Part shown: positions 32,324 through 43,800 of the stretch, piece after piece
How positions within the stretch are numbered: the stretch's first letter is position 1
Layout of the letters: every line of letters starts with the position of its first letter
DNA from: Closterium sp. NIES-65
Lineage: Eukaryota; Streptophyta; Zygnematophyceae; Desmidiales; Closteriaceae
DNA: 64,000 nt
Direction of reading: 5' to 3'
Assembly: GCA_948144175.1 (NCBI GenBank)
Contig: CANXME010002463.1
Coordinates: forward strand, 2,317,001-2,381,000
Notes under the pieces: generated by a model
Databases searched by the model: none
Seen by the model: only the letters and a program-made list of their open reading frames with translations
What the model was told of the DNA's origin: nothing
Made by a program: the position numbers and the translations under genes

Positions 32324-34119
32324 ATGGCGCGTCTTAGCGTCGTGTTTCTTGCGTTGCTGGTCCTTGCCGTAATCATCTGCGCAGAGGCGGGCAAGGCGAG
32401 CACGCTGAGCAAGAAGGGCAAAACGGGCGGCAAGGTAAAAGGAGGCGTGAAGGCAGGAGGCGAGATCAAAGGAGGCGTCAAAGCAGGAGGCGAGGTCAAA
32501 GTAGGCATGGGCGTGAAGACAGGAGGCTCGGTCAAAGGAGGCGTGAAGAAGGGCGGTTCCAAGAAAGGCGGATCGAAGAAAGGCGAATCGAAGAAGCCGG
32601 TGGCGACGGCACCCAAGCAGGTCGGTGCTTCCTCCGCCAAGGGCGCCGACCTGACGAGCTACACGGATTCATCCAGCACCTTCGACGCGGGCGAGGTTCG
32701 GATCAAAGGCTCGTCGTGGAATGCTAAGCAGTGCCCCAACGACCTGGCTAAGAAGGGCTGGGGCGGATGCACCGCCGTGAACTGCTCCAAGGGCGGCTGG
32801 CCCGCCAAGTTCAAGACGTCTATCATTACCACAAAGAAGGGGAATCACTGGGCGACCATCCTGCCCAACGGCGGGTTCTCCAAGAAGAAGGCTACCCCCG
32901 AGTCGTGCTGCAACCAGTGCGCCGCGAGCCACGACTGCACCTACTGGCAGTTCATCCCCGGCAACGGCAGAGAGTAAGTATCCGACATCTTACTCTATGT
33001 TACTCGTAATCGCTACTTGATTCGTGCTGGAGTTTTTGTTGTCCTGCTCTGATCTCTATCGTTTCTCTTGAATGTTTTTTTTAGCGCAGAATGGGGACTT
33101 GCGATCTGATGGCTGGCGAGCAGAACTTCGAATGCGGCGACCTTGCAGCGATTTACGAGGGCAAGGACAAGCCCGTGTACCTGCAGGTGCGTGCTGGCGG
33201 CAGGTGCAACGACAATCCCGAGGTCATCGATGACCCGCACTTCACCGGCGCGCACGGCACGCACTTCGACTTCAACGGCCGCCCCGACAAGGCGTTCTGC
33301 CTGCTGACGGATAAGAACGTGCACGTGAACATGCTGCTGAGGGGATACTACGACGACCGTACCGAGGGCGCGGCTCTTGTTGTCGACGGAAAGGCCGTTC
33401 ACACGTGGATCAAGTAAGCAGCGCTGCCGCTTCTTTTGCACAAATCGAGCCGTTTTTTTTTTTTTTTTTTTTTTTTTTTTTCCCAAGTGGTTAGTCGACC
33501 AGTTTCCAAACTTCGTTTCCTCGTGTGATATTTCAGGGAGCTCGGTATCGTGTGGTTCGCCAACGGTGCGGACCACCGTCTCCGTTTGGTTGCCCGCAAC
33601 GGCAAGGAGCAGGAGCGCGGCGCTGGTTACATGAAGGCCATTGAGGTTGACGGTACCGTGATCCAACGGCTGGCGCTCGGCGAGGAATTCAACGGCGACG
33701 GTGGCCTAACGGTCGCCCTCCGTGCGTACGAGAAGCAGGGCCCGTACGACGTGGATTACTACACCGTCTCAATCGCCGGTATCATCTCGTTCGACATCCG
33801 CCTGCGTGTGGCTCACCCGAAACTTCAGACCCCCAGCGACGCCGAAGTTCATATCAACGTGGCCGTTACATCTTTCGACTACACGGAGAACGTTCACGGC
33901 GTGCTGGGTCAGACTTACAGGGAGGACCACGTCGACCGTGCGATTGATTTCCAGCAGCTCGTGTCGTCGCTCCATCGCCCGGTCTCTGCTGACGGGGAGC
34001 TAGGCGCGGGATTCCTGGATGGAACTCCCCGCGCGTACGAGGCTGCGTCTGTTCTCGGTGTGGACTGCGCGATGGCAGCGTACCACCGTGCCATGCCTGA
34101 GAGCTCCGCTTCAAACTAA
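32324..34119 (+). CDS. Secreted root-cap-family protein with Lys/Gly repeats and PAN-like module
   Basis: Three exons, 32324..32973, 33090..33413 and 33537..34119, give 518 residues; both introns have GTAAGT/GTAAGC donors and CAG acceptors and the phases close. Start chosen for its strong context (GCCGCCATGGCG) and signal peptide (LSVVFLALLVLAVIICAEAG). Residues about 25-90 are a basic linker of GG-VK-GGVK and KKGGSKK repeats. Next comes a Cys-rich PAN/apple-like segment (CCNQCAASHDCTYWQF, then GTCDLM) split by intron 1. The C-terminal half matches the plant root cap family (PF06830): DPHFTGAHGTHFDFNG, FCLLTDKNVHVN and VHGVLGQTYR. Known family members are secreted or LEA-like, of unclear biochemical function. 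It is the only plus-strand host gene in the window and converges on STN1 with 276 bp between stops. Confidence 0.85.
33453..33481. repeat. Poly-T run in intron 2 of the root-cap-family gene
   Basis: An uninterrupted run of nearly 30 T upstream of the TTTCAG acceptor; it extends the polypyrimidine tract. It is a likely site of length polymorphism. Confidence 0.9.
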
Positions 34120-34395
34120 GCTTCTCGCGAGGCTGGTTGTCCGCGGTATTGGGTTGCTCGCTTGTTTTCCTATCGTTATTCTTCCCTACGCCATAACTGA
34201 GGTAGCATTGAGGGATGGGTGCCCATTGTAATATTATTTGGCTGCTCGTATGTCTGTAGGATAAAACGGATAAAGCATGTGCTGTATGCTAAAATGCAAA
34301 TGCTGATGATTTTAGTGACTTCGCAACGCTAGACATGTAGAAGCTGTTGATAATGTACGTGTAAAGTACATCTCTGCATGAACGGCAATCATGTA

Positions 34396-35267
34396 TCAGC
34401 TCCGATGTAAAGTTTCGAGGCAATCCAGCCAGTGCAATATTTCCTCGTTGGGATCTGATATCGCGCACACCGCATCCACTGTCACCTGCACCATCAAATG
34501 CGTGCGTGTCATCCTACATAGAAACACGGACGCAGGATGAAAGCTGCACTGGTATTGCTCTCATCCAGAATCGAGCACCCATATTTCCTACGTATTTCCG
34601 CATGATCCCGCTGCTTCGGCCAGGATCTCCCCATTCTCACGCGTCTCCTACCCATGCCGCGATTACCCCAAACTTTCTGCGCATGTTCAAAACCCCAATT
34701 TCATCCGTCACTTACCTGCCTCCGTCCATTGAACACCATCACTCTTCCCCGCACGCCCACCAGCGCGCCCACGTGGACACACGTGGCCGCCTGCAGCATC
34801 GCCACGTGGCGCTCCGCGTGATCGCGACTGTTGAGCCACAGCACACATGGCACTGCGCGCACAGGCCGCGTGGCACAAACGGTGGACAGTTGCCGTGCGG
34901 CGACTGGTAACGCGCCCGTAAGTCGCGCTGGGGGTGTCGCGATAGCCGAAGGGGCAGGGACACGGGCGGAGGCGGTGCGCGGGGGGGCGGGTGACGAGAC
35001 CGGGAGCGGTGCGGGGGACGGGTCGGGGAACGGGGCGGTTGAAGGGGCGGGGCGAGCGCAGCTGGCGGCGGTCATGCTGCCGTCATCTAAGGCGAATCGG
35101 ACGAACTTAAAGGGGAGCTTATCCACGTCGACTATGACGCCCATTAAGTACACGTGGCGCAACCGCGTCTGCCACTCCACGCCGTGCTGCTGCTGCGCTG
35201 CCGGCTGGAGAAATGATGAGCCGAACACTCGCCTGTAGACGGGAAAAAATGCGTCCGGCGGTTGCAT
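34396..35267 (-). CDS. STN1: CST complex subunit STN1 (telomere capping OB-fold protein)
   Basis: Two exons, 35267..34716 and 34485..34396, joined in phase 0 (GTAAGT donor, TGCAG acceptor), give 213 residues. Plant STN1 is about 160. The N-terminus (FFPVYRRVFGSSF), the first OB strands (YLMGVIVDVDKLPFKFVRFALDDGS), then PCVLWLNSRD and HVGALVGVRGRVMVFNGRRQ, and the short C-terminal exon (DPNEEILHWLDCLETLHRS) match the plant family. Known role: with CTC1 and TEN1 it binds single-stranded DNA at telomeres and aids polymerase alpha. Odd: about 75 Ala/Pro-rich residues sit between the DDGS strand and PCVLWLN, where land plants have only a few. A retained intron was considered, but no GT donor lies near DDGS. 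Confidence 0.85.
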
Positions 35268-35893
35268 CGCGACGCGAAGGCTATACTCCCCTGCTTCTAC
35301 TCCTGCCCCGTCGACTACTCATAACGACAGCGTACAAGGAAACGCTGGCCATAGGGTGGGGGCTAACGAGATATGTGGAGGGGTAAATGGGGCTGCTTTG
35401 AATTGGGGAATTGGAGCAGATTCCAGATTGGGGAAGAGGGCCAGACAGAACCAGATCGGGCGGCAGGAGATTGGCGCATGCTTCGGTAGAAACTGGCGCA
35501 CTTGCAGTGATTCCAGCGCGGCAATAGATTGTAGAATTGCTGAAAACAAATTTCACCCTGTACATAGATTCAACCGAAATGACCGTATGCAAGCTGGAAC
35601 GGTTTATGCCAAGGCCACACAATACAAAATGTAGGTCTATTTTTTATCAGGACCCACAGCCCGATGTCAAACGCCGGTCACAAATCAATAAGCACCACCC
35701 AGAACCTGTCACGACTCGGCAGTCACAACCCTCATATCACCATGGCTCCGACCGACTGTGTACGCTTTGCTTTGATATCTAGAGGTTGCCCTTGGCCGCT
35801 TCAACTTGTCCTTACTGCATGAGGACACCTACCCCCAGTCCTGACTGATGGCCCTCATTTCTAATCAAAATCCCTAATCAGTAACACCTTCGT
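35268..35893. other. Intergenic region between STN1 and the plastid membrane-protein gene
   Basis: About 0.6 kb of unique sequence. It contains the presumed STN1 5' flank and the downstream flank of the next minus-strand gene. No gene or repeat seen. Confidence 0.5.
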
Positions 35894-38800
35894 TCACCCC
35901 TTCGCATCTCCCCTAGGGTGCTTCTCCTTGTCCTTTCTGTGCTGCAGCCACCCCACCAACGACGGCAGCGATGACAGCTCAAAATGCTCCTCTGCAGCTG
36001 CCCCCACCGTCACCTCTTGCCTTGTGTCACCTGCTCCTGCCGCCTTTCGAGACCCCACACTCCCATGATGAGCTTGCTGATTCTCGTTCAACTGGTGAAA
36101 CTCGTGGGAATTCAGAGGCTGGAGAGGCTGGTGGGGCCTGTGGTGGAGTGATTCGGGCGATTGCTGGTCTGGGCTTGATCCACTTGGGATAGGTCTGGCC
36201 CTTCCTGTGGCGACTGGCTTGGAAGGTGCTCTGGAGTGAGGACCAGCGGAGGCAGCACCAGAGGAAGCTGAAGTAGCCGCTGCTGCTTTAGTTGCAGGAG
36301 CAGCGGAGTTGGTCCTACCAGGGATGTCAGCAGGAGCAGCGGCAGAGGCAGAAGGCTTTGCAGAATCTGCAGCAGGCTTTGCAGCCAGTTTAGCAGCAGC
36401 AGTAGAGTGGGCGTTTGCTGTGTCTCCGTTTGTTTCCCCTCCAGTTTCTCCTCCCTCACTACCTCTCCGGTGTCCCCACGGCAGAAAATCCACGAGGTTG
36501 AATACTACCGAGGGAATGTGAGCCGCTGCGCCGCCCACATGCGACGCTGCCGCCCCCACATGTGACGCTGCCGCCCCAACCGTGCCGCCCACGTGCGACG
36601 CCGCCGCCCCGACCGTGCCGCCCACGTGAGACACTGTAGAGCCGACTGTGGAGGCGGCAGCACCGACCGCACCGGCAGCCGAGGAGAAGAGAGGGCTTAC
36701 CACGCGGATGGGGATCACTGTGGCGTCCTTGAGAGAGTCTGGTAGGAGGGGCGAGGGAGGAGGACGGGGCAAGGCACGGGGAGTGTGTGAGGGAGGGGCG
36801 GTTGGAAAGGGGGAGGGGTTGGCAGGAAAAGGAAGTCCTAAAGGAACTAAAAGGAAGGAAGGAGGGCTACATGAGGATGGAGTATGAGGGTATGCTCAGA
36901 AGATTTTGTTAAAGAGGCTTTTGAGTTGATCACCAGGAGGATGGAGTATGAGGGTATGTTCAGAAGATTTTGTTAAAGAGGCAGCGGTGGGATCATGCAC
37001 AGATCAGCATGGTCATTACCTGAGCACAGCACGTGGTTACCTGGTTACCAGCGGCTACCAGCACTTACCAGCAGTGTGTTGCTCCTTGGCCCTGGTGCTG
37101 CTGGTGCTGGCGGCAAGGCGGGACGTCCGTGAAGGACTGCGCACTCCCTGAGAGATCTCGTGGCTGGTCAGGTGGGCAGATGGGCAGGCAGAAGAGAGAG
37201 AGAGGAAACATGGAGAGATGGAGTGATGGGGAGATCGATGAGCGGGTGGATGAGGGGAGGCCCGTGCAGGTCTGCGCACTCCCTGGGAGATTTTGTGGCT
37301 GGAAGGGTGGGCAGATGAGCAGGCAGACGGGCAGGCAGTTGGGAGAGATGAAAAATGGAGGGATGGAGTGATGGAGAAGAGAACGGGCGGGCAGATAGCG
37401 GGACGCCCGTGCAGGACTGCGCACTCCCTGAGAGATCTCGTGGCTGTATGGGCAGGCAGACGGGTGGGGAGAGATGGGACGATGGTGGCATGGGGGGGGA
37501 GAGAGAGATAGGCGAGGAGTTGTATTGGTGGTGCGCGTAAGACATGTTCGAGGTCTCTGAAATACAACAGAGCAGACCAGGTTCCTACCTGACACCTCAC
37601 GTGACTTTTACCTGAGGTGTCCCCTGAGGATCCACCAGAAAAATCGCCTGAGCCCCACCTGAGGTGTCACCTTATAATCGACAGAGTCTCACCTGACGCA
37701 CCTGAGGTTTATGACAGCCTGTAAGCCTTACAGGCATCTTGGTCCCTCGCAGCTCCAGCCACTACCTGAGACGGCAGTTGAAATACCTAGAGACTGAAAA
37801 TCACCTGAAAAAACACCTGAGGATTCACCTGAGGTCGCTGAGCTCCATGGTGAGGTCGCTGATCTCCATCCCTGACAGCCGCACTGCCGCCATGGTCCCC
37901 GGCAGCTCCTCCCTCGCCGTCGCTGCCAGCCGCTCCACAGCCTGTGCTGCCCTCCGCACCGCCTGGGGGACGGGGGGAGAGGTGAATGGGAGCGAGTGAG
38001 ACTGGAAAGCCAGCAGGAATTGAACAAACACGAGCCGAAGGCAGCTCCTCCCTCGCTGTGGCTGCCAGCCGCTCCACCGCCTGCGCTGCCCTCCGTACCG
38101 CCTGTAGAGGGGGGGTGGAGAGATGGTGAGTGGGCGTGTGCAGACACTAGTGGGCGTGTGCAGACACTAGTGGGCGTGTGCAGACACTAGTGGGCGTGTG
38201 CAGACACTAGTGGGCGTGTGCAGACACTAGCGGGCGTGTGCAGACACTAGTGGGCGTGTGCAGACACTAGTGGGCGTGTGCAGACACTAGTGGGCGTGTG
38301 CAGACACTAGTGGGTGGGCGCACACGCCGTCACTAGAGGGGGGGTGGCAGCTCCTCCCTCGCCGTCGCTGCGAGCCTCTCCACTGCCTGCGCTGCCCGCC
38401 GCACCGCCTGTTTGGGATGAGAGAAGGGGAGGACGCGGGGATGGTGCGCTCTAGTGGGTGTGTGGACAACGCACGTCGTCCACTAGTGGCCTGGCCGGCA
38501 GGTGATAAAAGTGATATTCTAAGAAGTCTCACAATGGTGAGCTCTAGTGGGTGTGGACAACACACGTCGTTCACTACCGGCCGGCAGCCCCGAGTGGGTG
38601 TGTGTGTGACACCGACCAAGCGCTGCTAGCCCGAGAGACGAGTGAGGCGAGTGAGAGGAGAGATGGTGGTTTGGTGCGTATGAGGTTCTGCGACGCCACA
38701 ATAAAGGGGAGGAAACGAGTGGTGCGGTGCGGTGTGGTGTGGTGCAATATGGCGTGGCAAGGAAGGAGGGAACTTTTTTAGAGTGCGAGGCATGAGAGGA

Positions 38801-39820
38801 GAGAGAGGACACGTGTAAACAGAAGTGACTTTTGAGGCGCCTCAAAAGAGAGGACACGTGTAAACAGAAGTGTTTTGAGACTTCTCAAAACGCTAGGAGG
38901 GCGCGGATGGGACCGATGAGTGTAGGCAGAACGTACCAGGAGCGCGGGAATCGCGGCGAAGATTATTCCGGAGAGCGCCGCGGAGATCTGCACAGAGAAA
39001 AGGAGTGAGGAAGCGGGGGTGAGACAAACAAATGTGATGATAACGGGCAGGCAGACAGCGGGAGAGAGAAGGCCCGAGAGACATGTTTCTGACAGTGAAA
39101 AGAGTAGTGTCATCAGGAGCAAAAAGAGAGTGTAGTGTTTTTTTAAGGTCCCAAAACATATGAATCTTATGCAGCAAGATGTGTTACCGAGCATGCGACG
39201 AAGCCGAGGGTCAGAACAGGCACGTCTCGCGGGGACACGTGGAGAAGACCCATTGGCTGTGGAGCCGACGACACCGATGCGACCATGTGCGACGGGTCCA
39301 TGCGACTGCCGCATGTCACACACTGCGTGCCTTCTGCTACTCCGGAAGCGCCGCCTTTCAGGCCTTCTGCGACACGCGTGGTCGCTGTGTGCCGTCGCTC
39401 AACGTCGCTTGCGATCGCTTTCGCGTCGCTTGGCCGCGCGTCGTTGGACCGTGCGACGTTGGCGCGTCCCGAAATCCATCGCGGGATCAGCGGCGACGCA
39501 GACGCGGTATTTGTGCCTGACTCTTCTCCACGCACGTGTCCTGCTTCTATTGGTTTATTTCGTTTCTCTCGCTTGAGCTCCGTTGAATGCGCTAAGGGAG
39601 TCGAGCCGAGGCGAGGCAATGCGCGGGAGAGAAAAAACGGTGGGTTTTGAAGCGCCTCGAAAACGGGTGGAAACGCGGCCCTGACGGTCGATCTGTTTCT
39701 CGGCGTGACTCGCGCCGGGAGTCTCGGCGAGGCGTGCTGTGGGGCACGCTTCGCCAGTCGGCAACGGCATGCTCCGTTACTGGCTGATTTCGTTAAATGC
39801 GATATGGCACTGGTCGACAT
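35894..39820 (-). CDS. Conserved plant-type plastid membrane protein of unknown function
   Basis: Five exons, 39820..39188, 38987..38937, 37962..37829, 37163..37069 and 36738..35894, close in phase and give 585 residues. The N-terminus is Ser/Arg/Ala-rich and lacks acidic residues for about 45 positions, as in a chloroplast transit peptide. Exon 2 encodes a membrane helix (SAALSGIIFAAIPALL). Exon 3 encodes AVERLAATAREELPGTMAA and SGMEISDLTMELSDL; exon 4 starts HEISQGVRS. I recall this block as conserved in uncharacterised plant proteins resembling the DUF948 group; function unknown. The C-terminal exon has repeated VG-AASHVGGTVGAA motifs (possible amphipathic membrane-associated segment) and a long disordered tail. 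Exon 1 beyond about residue 55 is low-complexity and contains a palindrome-family member, so its exact structure is less certain. Confidence 0.65.
37255..37460 (-). repeat. Two extra copies of the 5' edge of exon 37163..37069
   Basis: Copies at about 37262-37306 and 37405-37449 again encode ISQGVR and precede with CAG acceptors. All three share GACTGCGCACTCCCTGAGAG-like sequence on the plus strand. The copies differ by scattered substitutions. Confidence 0.85.
38035..38410 (-). repeat. Two extra copies of the 5' edge of exon 37962..37829
   Basis: Segments at about 38040-38102 and 38345-38408 repeat the acceptor and the codons for AVRRA-QAVERLAATAREELP. They flank a 20-bp minisatellite. Confidence 0.85.
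38130..38310. repeat. 20-bp minisatellite, nine copies
   Basis: The unit AGTGGGCGTGTGCAGACACT starts at 20-bp intervals from 38130; copies are nearly identical (one G-to-C type variant near 38231). It lies between two exon-edge copies inside an intron. Confidence 0.95.
38800..38891. repeat. Two palindromes alternating with a duplicated 25-bp segment
   Basis: GAGGACACGTGTAAACAGAAG is followed by CTTTTGAGGCGCCTCAAAAG (38829-38848), then the same segment again, then GTTTTGAGACTTCTCAAAAC (about 38872-38891). The duplicated segment is perfect while the palindrome cores differ (GCGC and ACTT). Confidence 0.9.
39645..39666. repeat. Diverged palindrome inside exon 1 of the plastid membrane-protein gene
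   Basis: GTTTTGAAGCGCCTCGAAAAC, flanked by AAAACGGTGG on the left and AAAACGGGTGG on the right. On the minus strand it is read as coding (VFEALQN). Confidence 0.7.
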
Positions 39821-40841
39821 CGTGCTACAAGCAACACCTGCTTATGATACAAGAACCACGAATAGATAAACGCTTTCTCAGGCGCTTATGACGTTAAAAG
39901 CTTTCTCAGGCGTGTCACACGCGTCCGATTCCCTTCGTGTCGAGCAAGAAATACTTCGTTTCACTTCGAAATCGGATCCTAATGACAGTTGCGACGCAGT
40001 TTACGACACACGGGAAGCAGCTAGGCTGAAAGCGAATCAAAAACAGGTGTACAAGCTCGTATTACACGAGTCTCGTCACAGCCATGTTTTATGAACAAGA
40101 AATGGTGAAGGCGGGGCATAGAACCTAGAAGCTGCTGTCTGTGGTGGCCAGTATGAGTGTGGAGCCCAGACTGTGGAGTGAAATGGCTGTTCTGCCAGGG
40201 TGCAACGCTGCGGCAGAAAAGATCGATTTGAGACGTTGGTAAATGGTTGGAATGAGCTGTAGCTGGGGTAGCGTCAGCAGCTCTAGTTCGCTCTGAGGAG
40301 CTCGCGTGTCAGAGGGGGCGGTGAGGCGAAGGTGTTGCGAAGGGGAAACGCTGAAACGCGCGGGTTTCAAACTGCTGAAGTGCGATGAAGAAAGTAGCAC
40401 TAAGGTGAAAAGCTTTTGAAAACGGTGTCATAAAGGTGCGCAGTGAGTGGATGAACGCTGCGCCGCGGCACTGGGGCCAGAATTGAGTTGACGGCGAATC
40501 TGAGCCGTGCAAATTATGTGTCAAGACGGGGATCGCTCGCGTCACGGTGGCCAGTCCCGCGATATCTTGACACATATGATGGTGTCAGATCAGAGTCAGC
40601 GTGACGCAAGACACACCGTGGGATTGGTTGATGCCACATCACGACCTTCTGGATCACTCGCAGTCCTTCAACGCACGTACGCGTTAGAGATATAATGCAG
40701 ATATCAGGGACAGCATACAGCCATAGCAGCCAACATTGTAGGTCGCCCCAGCCATAAACATAACATCCATTAGACACCCCTAAATCAGACTAAATAATTG
40801 CTACAGCATTGTGTGTAATTTGATATAAAACTATAAGAAAT
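39821..40841. other. Intergenic region with a hairpin
   Basis: About 1 kb between the start of the plastid membrane-protein gene and the 3' end of PFK. At 40516-40526 and 40565-40575 an 11-bp perfect inverted repeat (ATGTGTCAAGA) encloses a 38-base loop. No gene recognised. The left part presumably holds the promoter for the gene starting at 39820. Confidence 0.6.
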
Positions 40842-43800
40842 CTAAGGCTCCATCATGTCTCCAGTCTTGTCCCTTGCAGCAGCAGCCCACGTGCGGTTAC
40901 TCCAGGCTCTTGTCAGATTATGCCCTCCATGCCTGTGCTTATGGTCCACCGGTCGTGCCTCGTCAGGCATCGCCGGCACACCGTCAGCATTTGCCCGGGG
41001 TGCTGACGTGGCAGCAGCGGATTGGCTGACACGCATGAAGGTGGGCTGGGAGGTGGAGGAGAGGAGGCGCGCCCACATGCGGTCAGTGAGGGCCACTGAC
41101 TTGGGGGCCGTCACTTGCTGTGAGTGTGTGAGGGAGTGGGAGAGCGGGGGGAGGAAGTGGGGAGAGGGAGTGGGGGAGGGCAGCGGGAAATGGGGAGAGG
41201 GAGCGGGAATGACGGGAAGGAATCAGGAGGGGGAGGGAGAAAGAGTCAGGCTATGGGGCTGTAGGCATGAGCGGCAGCGACTTGGGGGTTGGTCACTTAT
41301 TGCGAGAAGTGTGAGGATGGGGGTTCCAGAGAGGGAGGTAAGGGCTGTGACCATGTGGGGGGTATGCAATGGGGTAGGAATGAGGGTGAGATGGATACGA
41401 GGTGGAGAGAGGGGTATATTACAGAGATGGGAGCAAGTGAGAGGAAGTAGGGTCATGGACGTTTGGCATGGACGTTTGGAGGGTACCTTTGCTTTGGGTA
41501 GAGGTGCATGGGTGGGTGCATGGGTGGGTGCATGGGTGGGTGCATGGGTGGGCGCATGGGCGGGCGCATGGGCGGGCGCATGGGCGGGCGCATGGGCGGG
41601 CGCATGGGCGGGCGCATGGGCGGGCGCATTTGGACTGGTGAACCCAGCAACGTACATTGACAGGGATGTAGCACTGTGTGCCGTTGACCGGCCCCACCAC
41701 GAAGCCCGAGCAACCAGCCATGGCGCCATGAATGGCCCCGTGTGCCAGCAGCGTATGTGGAGGGTAACAACTGAAAGCATTCAGAATGGCGAATCCAGCA
41801 ACGTACATTGACAGGGATGTAGCACTGTGTGCCGTTGACAGGCCCCACCACAAACCCTGAGTAGCCAGCCATGGCGCCGTGAATGGCCCCGTGTGCCAGC
41901 AGCGTACAGTAGATGTTGTCCCCTGCGTTAGCCGGGATGGCCCGGATCATGTATGTGGGGTCTGGTGGAGGAGGGGGGAAAGAATGAGAGAGACAAGGAA
42001 AGAAAGAGGTGAGCAATGCAGTTGAGGTGCCGTGAATGGCCCCGTGTGCCAGCAGCGTGCAGTAGATGTTATCACCAGCATTGGCTGGGATGGCCCGGAT
42101 CATGTATGTGGGGTCTGGTGGGGGAAGGGGGTGTGGTGTGGGAGGGAGGGGGGAAAGGGAGTGCAAACAACAACCGGATTAGAAGCTCTGCAAGGCTTTC
42201 AAAACACAAATTATGCTTGGTCTCGTTTGTTTGTTTTTGTTTTTATGCATATACACACAAAACATAAATACATATATATATACATATTTTAACTCTCAAA
42301 GCACAAGGGGAACACTCACCGATGTATTTGAGGCTGATCTCGCTCTTCTTGTCCGCGCTGAAGTGCTCCTGATGGTGGCACAGTGCATGGGGAGGGCGCA
42401 TGGGGGCAAGCAGTGCATGAGAAGCGTATGAGGCGACTTTTGAATTGGTTTGTAGACAGTGTCAAGCATTGCACGAAAGGAGATGGTTAAGGTGATATCC
42501 ACCTTCATCCACACACCCACCTTGATGCGCTCTGAGAGCCACAGCCCCACGTCCAGCAGCAGCGGACCATGGCGCGTGCGTGCACCAAGGCGCGTGCGTG
42601 GACCAAGGCTTTAGGGTGGACCAAGGCGCGCGCGTGGACCAAGGCGCGCGCGTGGACCAAGGGGCGTGCGTGGACCAAGGCTTTAGGGTGGACCAAGGCG
42701 CGCGCGTGGACCAAGGCGCGTGCGTGGACCAAGGCTTTAGGGTGGACCAAGGCGCGCGCGTGGACCAAGGCGCGCGCGTGGACCAAGGCGCGTGTGTGGA
42801 CCAAGGCTTTAGGGTGGACAAAGGCGCGCGCGTGGACCAAGGCGCGGGCGGGCGCGGACCAAGGCGTGCGTGTGGACCAAGGTGTGCGTGTGGACCAAGG
42901 CGTGCGTGTGGACCAAGGCGCGCGCGTGGACCAAGGCGTGCGTGTGGACCAAGGCGTGCGTGTGGACCAAGGCGCGAACGCGTGGACCAAGGCGCGCGCG
43001 CGGATCAAGGCGCGCGCGTGGACCAAGGAGCGCGGGTGGACCAAGGCGCGAGCGCGTGGACCACGACTTGTGCGCCACCAGGCTCTGCCCCGTCCCGCCC
43101 CCTCATGCCCATGCAAACCCACACATACACACACCACTCACTCCCACCATGATGCGCTCTGACAGCCACAGCCCCACGTCCAGCAGCAGAGCGTTCTCCG
43201 ACTTGTCCGTGCCCGCCCCACCAGGCTCTTCCCCGGCACCCTCTGCCCCCACCAGGGTCACACCTTAACACACCGCAACCACTCCCACCTTCATGCGCTC
43301 TGACAGCCACAGCCCCACATCCAGCAGCAGAGCCTCCCCCGACTTGTCCGTGCCCGTCCCACCAGGCAAGCTTTGCGCCACAGGGCTCTGCCCCGCAAGC
43401 ACCTTATATGCACCTCCTTCAATTCATCCTCGCACACTCTCTCACCTTAATGCGTTCCGAGAGCCACAGCCCAACGTCCAGCAGCAGAGCCTTCCCCGAC
43501 TTGTCCGTCCCCGTCCCGCCCGGCAAGCTCTAAGCCACCAGGCTCTGCCCCGCACCCATGCGCACACACACACACCACCACAGGCGCACGCCACCAAACC
43601 CACCTTGATGCGTTCTGACAGCCACAGCCCCACGTCCAGCAGCAGAGCATTCCCCGACTTGTCCGTGCCTGCCCCGCCAGGCAAGCTCTGCGCCACGAGG
43701 CTCTGCCCCGCGCCCTCAGCCACAACGATGACGCAGTGGTCGTTCTCATACAGCTTCCTCTCCATGAACTCAAACAGGCCTCCCTCGCCCTCCAAGTGAA

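Noticed and set aside
35536-35782. 81-codon plus-strand frame in the STN1 upstream region
   Set aside because: No domain, no start context, no homology recognised.
41223-42166. Minus-strand frames repeating PFK segments as separate genes
   Set aside because: Partial exon-edge copies read through introns; only 41961..41807 has both splice sites in phase.
42462-43162. Frames of about 200 codons on both strands in the 42.5-43.1 kb region
   Set aside because: Products of the 18-bp GC-rich array within a PFK intron.
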